Below, piece by piece: positions 1-7,200 of a stretch of DNA of 17,607 nucleotides. Position numbers and translations under genes: made by a program. Origin of the DNA: JACZSB01 sp965372015 (lineage in GTDB: Bacteria; Fidelibacterota; Marinisomatia; SCGC-AAA003-L08; TS1B11); NCBI GenBank assembly GCA_965372015.1, contig CBDVAP010000051.1:1-17607 (forward strand), read 5' to 3'. How positions within the stretch are numbered: the stretch's first letter is position 1; the number at the start of each line of letters is the position of its first letter. The notes under the pieces were generated by a model, which worked only from the letters and a program-made list of their open reading frames with translations, searched no databases and was not told where the DNA came from.

Positions 1-944
1 GCCGGCCTTTCCGGCATCAGCCCGCCGTCGTACCAGGAAAATTTTACTGGCGGCATTGCTCCCCGGGCGGGGAATTCATACCGCACGATGGAAGCCAGAG
101 GCGCGCTTTCATCGTTCACCGGGGTGGAAGTGGCCTCGACAGTGGTAGGATGGCCAAGTTTCAGCACAGCGTAGGGGGCATCCATGATATGGCAGGCCAT
201 ATCGCCCAAGGCGCCGGTACCGAAATCCCACCAGCCGCGCCAAACAAAGGGGTGGTAGGCAGGATGATAAGGCCTGTGGGGAGCCGGACCCAGGAAGAGG
301 TCCCAATCCAATGATCTGGGGACGCGTTTCTTACGCTTCGGCCGCTCCATGCCCTGTGGCCAGATTGGTCGATTGGTCCAGGCCATCACTTCATGCACAT
401 CGCCGATGGCGCCATCCCAGATCCATTCCTTCATCAAGCGCAGGCCTTCACCGGAATGACCCTGATTCCCCATTTGCGTAACCACCTTGAATTTGCGGGC
501 AGCTTGCAACAACAGGCGGGATTCATAGACGTCGTGGGTCAGTGGCTTCTGTACATAGACATGCTTTCCGCGGCGCATGGCCTCCAAAGCGATGACTGCA
601 TGGGTGTTGTCAGGGGTGGCCACAACCACTGCGTCGATGGAATCCATCGTGTCCAGCATAACCCGATAATCCTTAAATACTTTCGCCCGCGGATAGGTCT
701 TAAAGGTCTCTGCAGCGAACTTCTGATCAATATCACAGAGGGCAACAATATTTTCTGTGGCGCAGGCTTCAAGGTTCTTTTTGCCCATGCCTCCAATGCC
801 CACACCCGCAATATTCAATTTGTCACTGGGGGCAGTCATGCCTCTCCCCAGAACATACCGTGGAACGATAGTGAAGGCCGCTGCCGCCGTTGCTGACTTA
901 ACAATGAAGTTACGGCGACTCATTCCAATTTTCTTCTCAACCAT
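1..944 (-). CDS. Tat-exported Gfo/Idh/MocA family oxidoreductase, 3' end cut by window edge
   Basis: Predicted NAD(P)-dependent sugar dehydrogenase. About 314 residues are visible and the C-terminus lies beyond base 1. I translated this frame directly; it has no stop inside the window. The N-terminus carries a twin-arginine motif (MSRRNF, residues 8-13) followed by an Ala-rich stretch, so the enzyme is probably exported folded with its cofactor. A Rossmann glycine loop (GVGIGGMG) lies near residues 47-54, the family's KP motif appears as YVQKPL (about 130-135), and the catalytic-type segment GDMACHIMD lies at about 247-255. The start at 944 is preceded by AGGAAGGA; an in-frame ATG at 923 also leaves the Tat motif intact. 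It follows the TIM-barrel/DUF1080 lipoprotein by 43 bp and is last in the visible operon. In such clusters these enzymes oxidise glycosides or sugars at C3. The exact substrate is not readable. Confidence 0.9.
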   Translation of the reverse strand, partial: MVEKKIGMSRRNFIVKSATAAAAFTIVPRYVLGRGMTAPSDKLNIAGVGIGGMGKKNLEACATENIVALCDIDQKFAAETFKTYPRAKVFKDYRVMLDTMDSIDAVVVATPDNTHAVIALEAMRRGKHVYVQKPLTHDVYESRLLLQAARKFKVVTQMGNQGHSGEGLRLMKEWIWDGAIGDVHEVMAWTNRPIWPQGMERPKRKKRVPRSLDWDLFLGPAPHRPYHPAYHPFVWRGWWDFGTGALGDMACHIMDAPYAVLKLGHPTTVEATSTPVNDESAPLASIVRYEFPARGAMPPVKFSWYDGGLMPERP

Positions 945-987
945 GATGATTCCTTCCTGTGGTCATACTGGAGAATTTGATGGTTAC

Positions 988-2460
988 CTACAATTCACGG
1001 ATAAACAGATTCCGAAATTGAACCGGTGAGTTGTCGTCATGATTTTGTAGTCCGATATATCCTTCTTCGGCGAAGTCCCTGATTTTGCCCCTCGGTTCCA
1101 TTTCCCATTCCACCACAGTCTCCCCGTTCAGTTCAATGGTGATGGTTGCGCCGCGGCAGGTAATCTTATAATGGTTCCAGGCCCCCGGTTCTTTGCTGGC
1201 ATCCCTGGTGGGCGCCACGGCATCGTATACGGCCCCGGTCACATGTTTGTCTTTGGAGGCGCCATCGATCTGTATTTCAAAGGAATGATAAATGTAATCG
1301 TCGCTGACCGGAATTTCAGGTACCCGGTAGAATATCCCGGAATTATCGGAGTCTTTCTCCACCCGAAAATCGAGTTCGAGAATGAAATCCTTGAATTTCT
1401 GCCTATACCAGAACAAGCCCATTCCACCATGGGCAGTCAAGATACCTGCTTTGCTATCCAGGGTAAAGTACCCCGGCCCATAGTGATTCCAGCCATGCTT
1501 ATTGTACCAACTATCGCGGGAGCTCAGAATTTCCTGGTATCCCCGATAATAGGTGACACTTTTAATAAACTCGATGCCCTCCCGAATCGCCGGCAGTGGA
1601 TTAAGAGCATCTTCCTCTTTCTCATACTCTATTGTCAAATACCCGGAATAATTCTGAATCGTCAACTCTGCCAGGATCGCCCGTATCTCGGCCTTACCCT
1701 GCCCATAAGGAACGTCGTAAGCCTCCTTATTGCCGAACTCATTTAAATCCTTCAAATGCACACCACGAATGCGGCCGCTTAACAGACGCAGGGCCTCCGC
1801 GGGTACCACTCCGGTACGCAGCCAATGACCGGTGTCAGAGCAGGAACCAATCCTGCGACTGCGGTCCTTGATATGGGATAGCACTGTCTCGGGACGGGCA
1901 TACTTGGTGGGAGCCGGGTGATTATGAATAGCGATTTTCAGGTCATATTCACTGGCCAGCTCGTCGATTAGACTAAAATCATCAAAAGCCGGTTCCATCA
2001 CAACAGTTTGGATACCCATCTCATTGGCAAAGGCGAATAGTCCGCCCAGGGCGGCCTTATTATTCTCTTCATTGACTACCCCATAGGCCACCAGCCGTAG
2101 CCCCAGACGCTTAAGGTGCCCCTTGACCGCCCTAATTTGATCTGCGCTCATATCATGCCCGAAACGAGCCTCTGCATCCCCGCCGGGAAGGCCGAGCATC
2201 TGGCCGGGGTAGGCTTCGATATTTTCTATGCCCAGTTCCTTCACCTTCTCCAAAGTTTCCAGAAATGTGAATTTCCGAAAGGTCCAGCATTGAACCGCCA
2301 GGGGAAATTCCTTGATCCGGATCTCGTCATAGGCGACTATCTCTTCTTTATCATGTGTCGAACCTGGGCTGCCGGCCGTGCAGGCCATGGCTAGCAAAAG
2401 CCACAGGCTCAGGATTCCTACAATGGCAAATTCATTTCTCCCAAATTGATCGATCATCAT
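988..2460 (-). CDS. Lipoprotein fusing a sugar isomerase/epimerase TIM barrel to a DUF1080 (3-keto-glycoside hydrolase-like) domain
   Basis: Predicted 490-residue envelope enzyme. Residues 1-27 are a lipoprotein signal ending in the lipobox LAMAC (Cys27). Residues about 48-300 form a xylose-isomerase-like TIM barrel (AP-endonuclease family 2 fold) with likely metal or catalytic residues in IHNHP (178-182), SDTGHW (208-213) and TIEYE (276-280). Residues about 305-490 match DUF1080/3-keto-disaccharide hydrolase, with FEIQIDG near 394-400 and the conserved end GYIGLQNHDD to LFIREL. The start at 2460 is chosen because AGAAAGGTG lies just upstream and the lipoprotein signal begins there; a GTG at 2559 would overlap the upstream gene by about 100 bp. 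The upstream stop and this start are one base apart, implying translational coupling. DUF1080 members cleave 3-keto glycosides, while the barrel may hydrate or isomerise the product. That division of labour is inferred from family knowledge. Confidence 0.9.
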   Translation of the reverse strand: MMIDQFGRNEFAIVGILSLWLLLAMACTAGSPGSTHDKEEIVAYDEIRIKEFPLAVQCWTFRKFTFLETLEKVKELGIENIEAYPGQMLGLPGGDAEARFGHDMSADQIRAVKGHLKRLGLRLVAYGVVNEENNKAALGGLFAFANEMGIQTVVMEPAFDDFSLIDELASEYDLKIAIHNHPAPTKYARPETVLSHIKDRSRRIGSCSDTGHWLRTGVVPAEALRLLSGRIRGVHLKDLNEFGNKEAYDVPYGQGKAEIRAILAELTIQNYSGYLTIEYEKEEDALNPLPAIREGIEFIKSVTYYRGYQEILSSRDSWYNKHGWNHYGPGYFTLDSKAGILTAHGGMGLFWYRQKFKDFILELDFRVEKDSDNSGIFYRVPEIPVSDDYIYHSFEIQIDGASKDKHVTGAVYDAVAPTRDASKEPGAWNHYKITCRGATITIELNGETVVEWEMEPRGKIRDFAEEGYIGLQNHDDNSPVQFRNLFIREL

Positions 2461-2461
2461 A

Positions 2462-3715
2462 TCACCTTTCTTTCGGGTTCCAGGCGCCTCTGGCCACTGC
2501 GGGAATAAAGTCAGCCAGCCCCTCTGGTGGGAAAGCGATGGTTCGACTTTGTTCCGCACTCATATAGGCCGCCATCAGCAGCTCCGTGACAGCTAGTCCA
2601 TCATCAAAATTTTCCTCGGGGCGTTTACCGGCCAGGAAAGACTGCACCATGTGACGGTCCTCCCATTCGTAGCCGTAGCCAGCTTCTTCATTGCCGACTA
2701 CCGGCATCAGCCCCACTTCAGCATTCTGCTTTTCGACTAAGTCTTCACCCTGCTTGCCACTTACTGCGCGACTGAAGAAAACTTTCAGATCGGTATCGAG
2801 CGAATTGACGGACATTGAGTATTCCGGACCCAGCAACTCCATGCTCAACCGCAACCCAGCGCCGACGTAGCACCATGATGTGGAAGTCTCCACCACCAGG
2901 CGCTGCCCGTCATCGTCCCGGTATTCCACCAAAGCGCGGGCAAAGTCTTCCGCCGGCCGTTTCAGGTAATCTATTTTCCCCGAACTCATATCGCTGAGTT
3001 GCTTGGCATATTGCGGCCGTTGCCACTTCAGGCAGTCGGTGAAAGCATTGACGCTCACCGGGGTCAGCGAATTTCTGGGCGCTCCCGGCTCCGTGAGCAG
3101 AAAGCGGGCTACCTCCACCGAGTGGCACATCATGTCGTTGAGTACCCCTCCACCCTGAAGTTCCCCTTCCCAGAACCAGGGCATGTGGGGTCCACCGTGT
3201 TCCTCCGCCGCCCGCGCCAGGAAGGGCCGCCCGGTAACCGCCGCGCCTCGTTTCCAAATTATATCCCGGCCCCGAACGATGGCCGGTGTGAATACCTGAT
3301 TCTCCAGGTAACCATCCAGCAGGCCCGCCTCTTTCACCATGGCGAGCATCTGCCGGGCTTCCATCACATTCCGGCCCAACGGTTTTTCGCAGGTCACACC
3401 AATCAAGGAACCTTTTCCGGTACGAACAGCTGCCGCGATTTCTTCCATCACCGCAATCCTGGCGAAATTGGGGGCGCAGATCCACAGGGCATCGATGTTC
3501 GGGTCGGCGACCATGGCCGTGACACTCGAATACGATTTTGTGGGACCAAGGTTTAATGACCGCGCCAGGGCAGCGGCGCTCTCCGCTACTTCGGATTGCT
3601 TGTCAAACACACCTACGACATCCATATCCCTGACGGCGATCATTCCCCGCAGATGGAAACGGGAAATAAATCCGCCGCCGATAAACCCAATCCCAATTCT
3701 TTGCTTATCTGCCAT
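2462..3715 (-). CDS. Gfo/Idh/MocA family oxidoreductase, probably cytosolic
   Basis: Predicted NAD(P)-dependent sugar dehydrogenase of 417 residues. The N-terminal Rossmann loop reads GFIGGGF (about residues 9-15) with no signal peptide before it, unlike the second dehydrogenase of the operon. The cofactor-side motif is TCEKPLG, and the catalytic-type motif GGGVLNDMMCHSVE sits mid-protein. I chose ATG 3715, preceded by AAGGGA at a usable distance; a TTG at 3751 would add 12 residues ahead of the Rossmann strand. It lies 45 bp after the MFS symporter and ends one base before the lipoprotein gene. With one exported and one internal dehydrogenase, the operon could oxidise a glycoside outside and reduce or further process the keto sugar inside. 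The substrate is unknown. Confidence 0.9.
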   Translation of the reverse strand: MADKQRIGIGFIGGGFISRFHLRGMIAVRDMDVVGVFDKQSEVAESAAALARSLNLGPTKSYSSVTAMVADPNIDALWICAPNFARIAVMEEIAAAVRTGKGSLIGVTCEKPLGRNVMEARQMLAMVKEAGLLDGYLENQVFTPAIVRGRDIIWKRGAAVTGRPFLARAAEEHGGPHMPWFWEGELQGGGVLNDMMCHSVEVARFLLTEPGAPRNSLTPVSVNAFTDCLKWQRPQYAKQLSDMSSGKIDYLKRPAEDFARALVEYRDDDGQRLVVETSTSWCYVGAGLRLSMELLGPEYSMSVNSLDTDLKVFFSRAVSGKQGEDLVEKQNAEVGLMPVVGNEEAGYGYEWEDRHMVQSFLAGKRPEENFDDGLAVTELLMAAYMSAEQSRTIAFPPEGLADFIPAVARGAWNPKER

Positions 3716-3760
3716 AATTGTTTTTCCCTTATGAACTTTGAGTAAAACCAATTATCACGC

Positions 3761-4978
3761 TCAGGCCTGCTGCAAACTTTCCCTGCTTTCTTCTTTGAAG
3801 AACAGCAGGAATCCGACGGCGCACAGCATTGTCAGGAAAAATGGGACCAGGAACACGCCGGTCCAATTGGTCCCCTGTTCAGCGCTGGTAAAGGTGGTTT
3901 GCACCCACCCGGAAAAAAGAGCACCAAAATAATTCCCGAAGCCCAGCAGGATCAGGGTAATGAGGCTCTGGGCGGAGTGGCGGATGTCTTTGGGAGCTAT
4001 CTCATCGATATATATGAAGGCAGCCGTAAAGAAGAAAACATAGCAGAATCCATGCAGCGCCAGGGAGGCTAAAACCAACCAGGTCGGCCCACCGATGGCA
4101 AAGATGGCATACCGCAACGGCCAGGCCACAATACCCATCAGCATCACTTTTCGAATACCGTATTTCGGCAGGAATCGCGGCAGCAAGATGGCCATAACGA
4201 TAATTTCCGCCAATTGCGCTATAACCATTACACCGGAAATTCTACTATCGGCTACACCAATCTGATCAGAAGTCAGAAAGGGAGCTGTCAGGACGTAATA
4301 GAACTGCAATTCCGTGGCCACAATGAAAGCAATTATGAAGAAGACTACCATGTTCCTGCTCTTCAACATCTTCAGCGCTTCCAGGAAAGCCCAGGGATTG
4401 GATCCCTCTTTTCGTGGAGGGGTATGCGGCAGGCCAAACGAGAGTACGCCCATCACAATAGAGAAAATCCCCGCCAGAACCAAGGTGTCTCCTTGTATTG
4501 TTGCGATCTGTTGGGCCTCTGCCAGGCTACGCCAGAAAGCCAGGCTCAGACCGGCAACTATCCAACCGATTGTTCCCCATACCCGGATAGATCCAAATTC
4601 CTTTTCGGAATTCTCCAGGTTGATCATGGCGATGGAGTTGGTCAGGGCCAGGGTGGGCGCATAGAGAATAGAATAGATCAACATCAGCCAGACCATGGTG
4701 CCGTATTCAGCAGTCGAGGCAATCAGAATCAGAAACCCGCCGCCGACCAATTGTAACAAGGCAATCAGTTTTTCGGTTGGGAAATAGCGATCGGCGATCT
4801 GCCCTCCCAGGAAAGGTGAGATAATGGTGGCCAACGGCAGAAGGCTGTAAATCAGGCCAACCTGCGTACCGCTGAACCCCAGGTCATTTTGCAGGTACGC
4901 CGATAATACCGGCGCCCAGGAACCCCAGATAGCATATTGGAGGAACATCATCACACTCAGTCGTAGCTTGACGCTCAT
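3761..4978 (-). CDS. MFS transporter, NupG-like nucleoside/sugar:H+ symporter family
   Basis: Inner-membrane secondary transporter of 405 residues with about 12 hydrophobic segments. The first segment (FLQYAIWGSWAPVLSAYL, about residues 12-29) and the loop GGQIADRYFPTEKL (about 59-72) closely resemble the start of NupG-type nucleoside:proton symporters. Homologues next to Gfo/Idh/MocA genes are usually thought to carry sugars or modified sugars rather than nucleosides, so the name marks the fold, not the substrate. ATG 4978 follows a strong AGGAGA box. It is the first gene of the minus-strand operon, so uptake is probably co-expressed with the two dehydrogenases and the DUF1080 enzyme. A possible sigma-70-like promoter lies just upstream at 5009-5036. 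Confidence 0.88.
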   Translation of the reverse strand: MSVKLRLSVMMFLQYAIWGSWAPVLSAYLQNDLGFSGTQVGLIYSLLPLATIISPFLGGQIADRYFPTEKLIALLQLVGGGFLILIASTAEYGTMVWLMLIYSILYAPTLALTNSIAMINLENSEKEFGSIRVWGTIGWIVAGLSLAFWRSLAEAQQIATIQGDTLVLAGIFSIVMGVLSFGLPHTPPRKEGSNPWAFLEALKMLKSRNMVVFFIIAFIVATELQFYYVLTAPFLTSDQIGVADSRISGVMVIAQLAEIIVMAILLPRFLPKYGIRKVMLMGIVAWPLRYAIFAIGGPTWLVLASLALHGFCYVFFFTAAFIYIDEIAPKDIRHSAQSLITLILLGFGNYFGALFSGWVQTTFTSAEQGTNWTGVFLVPFFLTMLCAVGFLLFFKEESRESLQQA

Positions 4979-5008
4979 TGCATTTCTCCTAACACTTTGT
5001 TTGCTGAA

Positions 5009-5036
5009 GTATTACCGAACGACGCCCATTGATCAA
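5009..5036 (-). promoter_or_regulatory. Possible promoter of the sugar operon
   Basis: Read on the minus strand, TTGATC (5036-5031) and TAATAC (5014-5009) are spaced by 16 bp and lie about 30 bp before the ATG of the MFS gene. This resembles a sigma-70 -35/-10 pair. Such matches are common by chance and the organism's promoter consensus is unknown. Confidence 0.3.
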
Positions 5037-5618
5037 ACAGATGAAACGATTGTAGTCGCTAAAATTCTTGGTATTACCCCAATACTCGATATTGAACGAT
5101 GAGTCAATGCACTTCGATCAATCGACAGAAAGTTTGGTGAACTGATCCTGAAATTGGGCCTGGGCTGGGATATTTCCAAGTCCTGTTATGGGAATATTTT
5201 CCCACCAGTGAGTTAGTTGGTGGCTCTTCGATTTATAAGGGAATTGCCCCGTTAGGTCAACCCCTTAATCCGCCCGGGGGTAAATCTGAGCAGCAGGCAC
5301 AACAGCTCCTTCAACTTTTTCGTGGTTGAGATACCGGTTGTGTTCAGGTGGCAGTTCTTTCTGGACTGGATATTGTACAGGCACAATCACCCACCGAAGT
5401 CAACGCGTGAGACCACGGAAGAAAGGGCTGCCCGCTTCCAGCAGCTGAAGGAGAAGAATGGGTGGTGAGGGCTGAACTGGCCAGGAAACTCTAAGTTAGG
5501 CGAGCGTGGGTGAGGAAGGTTCTCGGAAAAATAGAAACATCCCCGCTGCCAGGTGTTTAGGTGACAGCGATTTCAATCATCAAAATGCTCCCATTCGTAT
5601 TTCACTCTTGCCATTCGG
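5037..5618. other. Gene-poor stretch with broken coding-like segments
   Basis: No intact gene is visible in about 580 bp. On the plus strand a start-less open frame runs from 5141 to a TGA at 5327-5329, and another open frame covers 5256-5468 with Glu/Arg-rich coding-like text near its end. A third segment continues to a TAA near 5495. The frames switch and are separated by stops, as expected for a decayed gene. I do not recognise the ancestral protein. The stretch leads directly into the recombinase remnant, so it may be part of the same mobile element. Confidence 0.45.
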
Positions 5619-5906
5619 GTGACATTCAATAACACTTTGAGGGACTTAGGACTATCCATTGAGGATTGCCAGATTCTCATGGCTCATTCCAGCAGCGAGA
5701 CCACCAAGATTTATACCCATCCCAATTTCAAGCTGGCAGCCGAGTTTATTGACCGTTTGCCAGAGGCGTTCAAAATGTCAGACCGGCCTGACACAAAACG
5801 TGACCACACAATCGAAAAAAGGGTGCATTTGGCTGCTTTAGACTACACTGGGCAAATCGCAAGACACCCTCTTTTCACGACGGAAAAGAGGGTCTCTCGA
5901 GAGTAG
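5619..5906 (+). pseudogene. C-terminal remnant of a tyrosine recombinase/integrase
   Basis: Only the last part of a phage-type integrase catalytic domain remains. LMAHSSSETTKIYTHPNF (residues 20-37 counted from the GTG at 5619) matches the canonical LGHSS-x-TT-x-x-Y-x-H ending, with the conserved His (23) and nucleophilic Tyr (32). The upstream catalytic Arg and His-x-x-Arg boxes are missing in frame; just before 5619 another frame reads His-Ser-Cys-His-Ser, suggesting a damaged HxLRH box with a frameshift. Residues beyond about 60 lie over a strong hairpin and look non-native. A full integrase has roughly 300-400 residues, so this cannot be active. Together with the nearby tRNA-Met fragment it marks an old integration event. 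Confidence 0.7.
5867..5892. repeat. Perfect 10-bp inverted repeat (hairpin)
   Basis: CCCTCTTTTC (5867-5876) and GAAAAGAGGG (5883-5892) are exact reverse complements around a 6-nt loop. There is no following T-run, so terminator function is uncertain. It lies inside the tail of the recombinase remnant. A second palindrome, CTCTCGAGAG, follows directly. Confidence 0.6.
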
Positions 5907-5998
5907 CGGGGCTCTGCCCGTTGGGCAACGCCCAGAGGGGCTGGTTGGTCTCGCTACGCTCAACGGTCTACGCTCCCCCGAATCTTCGGGATCGCTCC

Positions 5999-6037
5999 GG
6001 CTCGAACCAGCGACCTTCGGATTATGAGCCCGACGAG
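5999..6037 (-). pseudogene. tRNA-Met (CAT) fragment: anticodon arm to T-loop only
   Basis: On the minus strand a complete anticodon arm is visible: stem TCGGG/TCCGA (6033-6029 with 6021-6017, one G-T pair) around loop CTCATAA with anticodon CAT (6026-6024). It is followed by variable-loop-like AGGTC, GCTGG and the T-loop TTCGAGC. The 3' strand of the T-stem and the acceptor stem are absent, as is the 5' acceptor and most of the D-arm. It cannot fold into a working tRNA. tRNA 3' halves are common integrase attachment sites, and a recombinase remnant lies about 100 bp away, so this is probably an att-site relic. Confidence 0.65.
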
Positions 6038-6067
6038 TGGTTAATAAAAACAGTAGTTTATGAAGCC

Positions 6068-6087
6068 AACGTGACTAAAACGTGACC
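6068..6087. repeat. Tandem ACGTGAC repeats, possible recombinase arm sites
   Basis: AACGTGAC (6068-6075) is followed by AAAACGTGACC (6077-6087), and the same 11-mer AAAACGTGACC occurs at 5795-5805 inside the recombinase remnant. The copies flank the tRNA-Met fragment on both sides. Repeats of this kind can be integrase arm-binding sites or excision scars, but the match is short. Confidence 0.35.
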
Positions 6088-6126
6088 GTACTGCTAAAAA
6101 GATAGATCGGCCGCCCGGCCATCCAG

Positions 6127-6159
6127 AAAGCCCCATTGGTCGAAGGATCAGTGGGCTTT
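6127..6159 (+). terminator. Strong hairpin, terminator-like
   Basis: AAAGCCC-C-ATTGGTC and GATCAGT-GGGCTTT pair over 14 bp with one bulged C and two G-T pairs, around a GAAG loop. CGATTTT follows, giving a weak T-run on the plus strand. It may have terminated the disrupted element or tRNA region and insulates the cupredoxin operon downstream. Confidence 0.5.
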
Positions 6160-6504
6160 CGATTTTGGGGATTATGCGACACATGGATTATCACCCGCAA
6201 GATGCTGGGATCCCCGCCATTAGCGGGGTTCAGTCCATATACCTTCCGTCGGTAAATGACACTTTTGGGCGGGAAAACGGGGCTGGCCGCTGCCTTTGGC
6301 GGGGTACAATTTGACCTATGGTGACTAGTTTAGAGGCACCGGGAGTACGCTTCGGATGAGGCATGAACTAGACCTTGGAAAAACAGAATGTCTCATTTAG
6401 TTTTAGGCCCAAATGTCCAAAAGGCTTTGAACCGATGCAGGTAGGTCGCCCCTTAAACAGGAATGATTTGTATTAACCTGATACGGCCCTAAATTAAACT
6501 CCGG
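6160..6504. other. Intergenic stretch before the cupredoxin operon
   Basis: About 345 bp without a supportable gene. It contains a short inverted repeat (CCCCGCCATTAGCGGGG near 6213-6229). Some promoter and leader for the cupredoxin cluster must lie here, but I see no convincing -35/-10 pair and only a weak ribosome binding site before 6505. Confidence 0.4.
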
Positions 6505-7191
6505 ATGATGGAAACACGCAGTAAGTTATCGCGCTGGTTGCACTGGTCGTGGCGGGTGGCCTGGATTGTATGCTTACCAGTGGTGTCGTGGTGTGGTGAT
6601 ATAACTGGGATTGTAACCTATGCGCCTCCCGCTCAGACCACTGCGGTTATGTTGAGCCCCTATGCCCGTAACTCTTATCGTCCCCCGGCCCGTGAAACAC
6701 GCAGTCCCAGCGATGAAACCATTATCGTTTATCTCGAAGGGCACACCGCATTGCCTGCTGTCGCGACGGACTTGGTCCCGGTGGTGGATCAGAGGGAGAT
6801 CAGTATCCAGCCCCATGTAATGTCGGTGATAGTTGGTACCACGGTGGAATTTCTCAATAGTGACAGTGTATATCACAACCTGTTCTCCCTTTCCCGGGCC
6901 AAACGGTTCAACCTGGGGCGTTACCCCCGGGGCCAGAGCCGTCGGGTGCGGTTTGACCGAGCTGGGGAAGTGGAAATCTTCTGTGACATCCATACGGAAA
7001 TGAACGGAGTGGTATTGGTCCTGCCTAATCCCTATTTTGCCCCTATCGATCACGAGGGACGTTACCGTATTAAAGATGTGCCCCCCGGTACTTACCAGGT
7101 CCGGGTATGGCGCGAGAAATCGCGGGGCGCAGCAGCCACCGTAACTCTCCAGTCCGGGTCAGAAGAAATAATCCTCAACTTTAACCTGTAG
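6505..7191 (+). CDS. Secreted type-1 copper cupredoxin (plastocyanin-like) protein with carboxypeptidase-regulatory-like tail
   Basis: Predicted periplasmic or envelope electron-transfer or copper protein of 228 residues. A hydrophobic N-terminal segment (about residues 12-30) serves as signal peptide or anchor. The cupredoxin fold covers about 75-175 and shows the full type-1 copper ligand set: His124 (VYHNLFSL) plus Cys160, His163 and Met166 in FCDIHTEM. Residues about 178-205 (GRYRIKDVPPGTYQVRVW) match the small beta-sandwich that ends many proteins annotated as methylamine-utilisation-like cupredoxins. Starts at 6505 and 6508 are both possible, with no strong ribosome binding site. The sensor kinase begins 9 bp after the stop, so they are probably co-transcribed and the protein may feed redox or copper status to the kinase. 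That last point is inference. Confidence 0.85.
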   Translation: MMETRSKLSRWLHWSWRVAWIVCLPVVSWCGDITGIVTYAPPAQTTAVMLSPYARNSYRPPARETRSPSDETIIVYLEGHTALPAVATDLVPVVDQREISIQPHVMSVIVGTTVEFLNSDSVYHNLFSLSRAKRFNLGRYPRGQSRRVRFDRAGEVEIFCDIHTEMNGVVLVLPNPYFAPIDHEGRYRIKDVPPGTYQVRVWREKSRGAAATVTLQSGSEEIILNFNL

Positions 7192-7200
7192 CACCTGATA

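Noticed and set aside
393..896. 167-residue plus-strand open frame
   Set aside because: It lies opposite the Gfo/Idh/MocA gene, which shows family motifs in the other strand; its own product matches nothing recognisable.
2910..3485. 191-residue minus-strand open frame overlapping the second dehydrogenase
   Set aside because: It is a frame shadow: Gly/Arg-rich composition and no motifs, while the overlapping frame has clear Rossmann and catalytic motifs.
5141..5497. A plus-strand frame with in-frame TGAs (5327-5329 and near 5408) between coding-like segments, superficially like the selenoprotein genes
   Set aside because: There is no start codon, no protein family is recognisable, coding-like text appears in several frames, and no SECIS-like hairpin was found. 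Decay is the simpler reading.
5999..6037. Complete tRNA-Met gene
   Set aside because: Only the anticodon arm and part of the T-arm are present; the acceptor stem, most of the D-arm and the 3' T-stem are missing.
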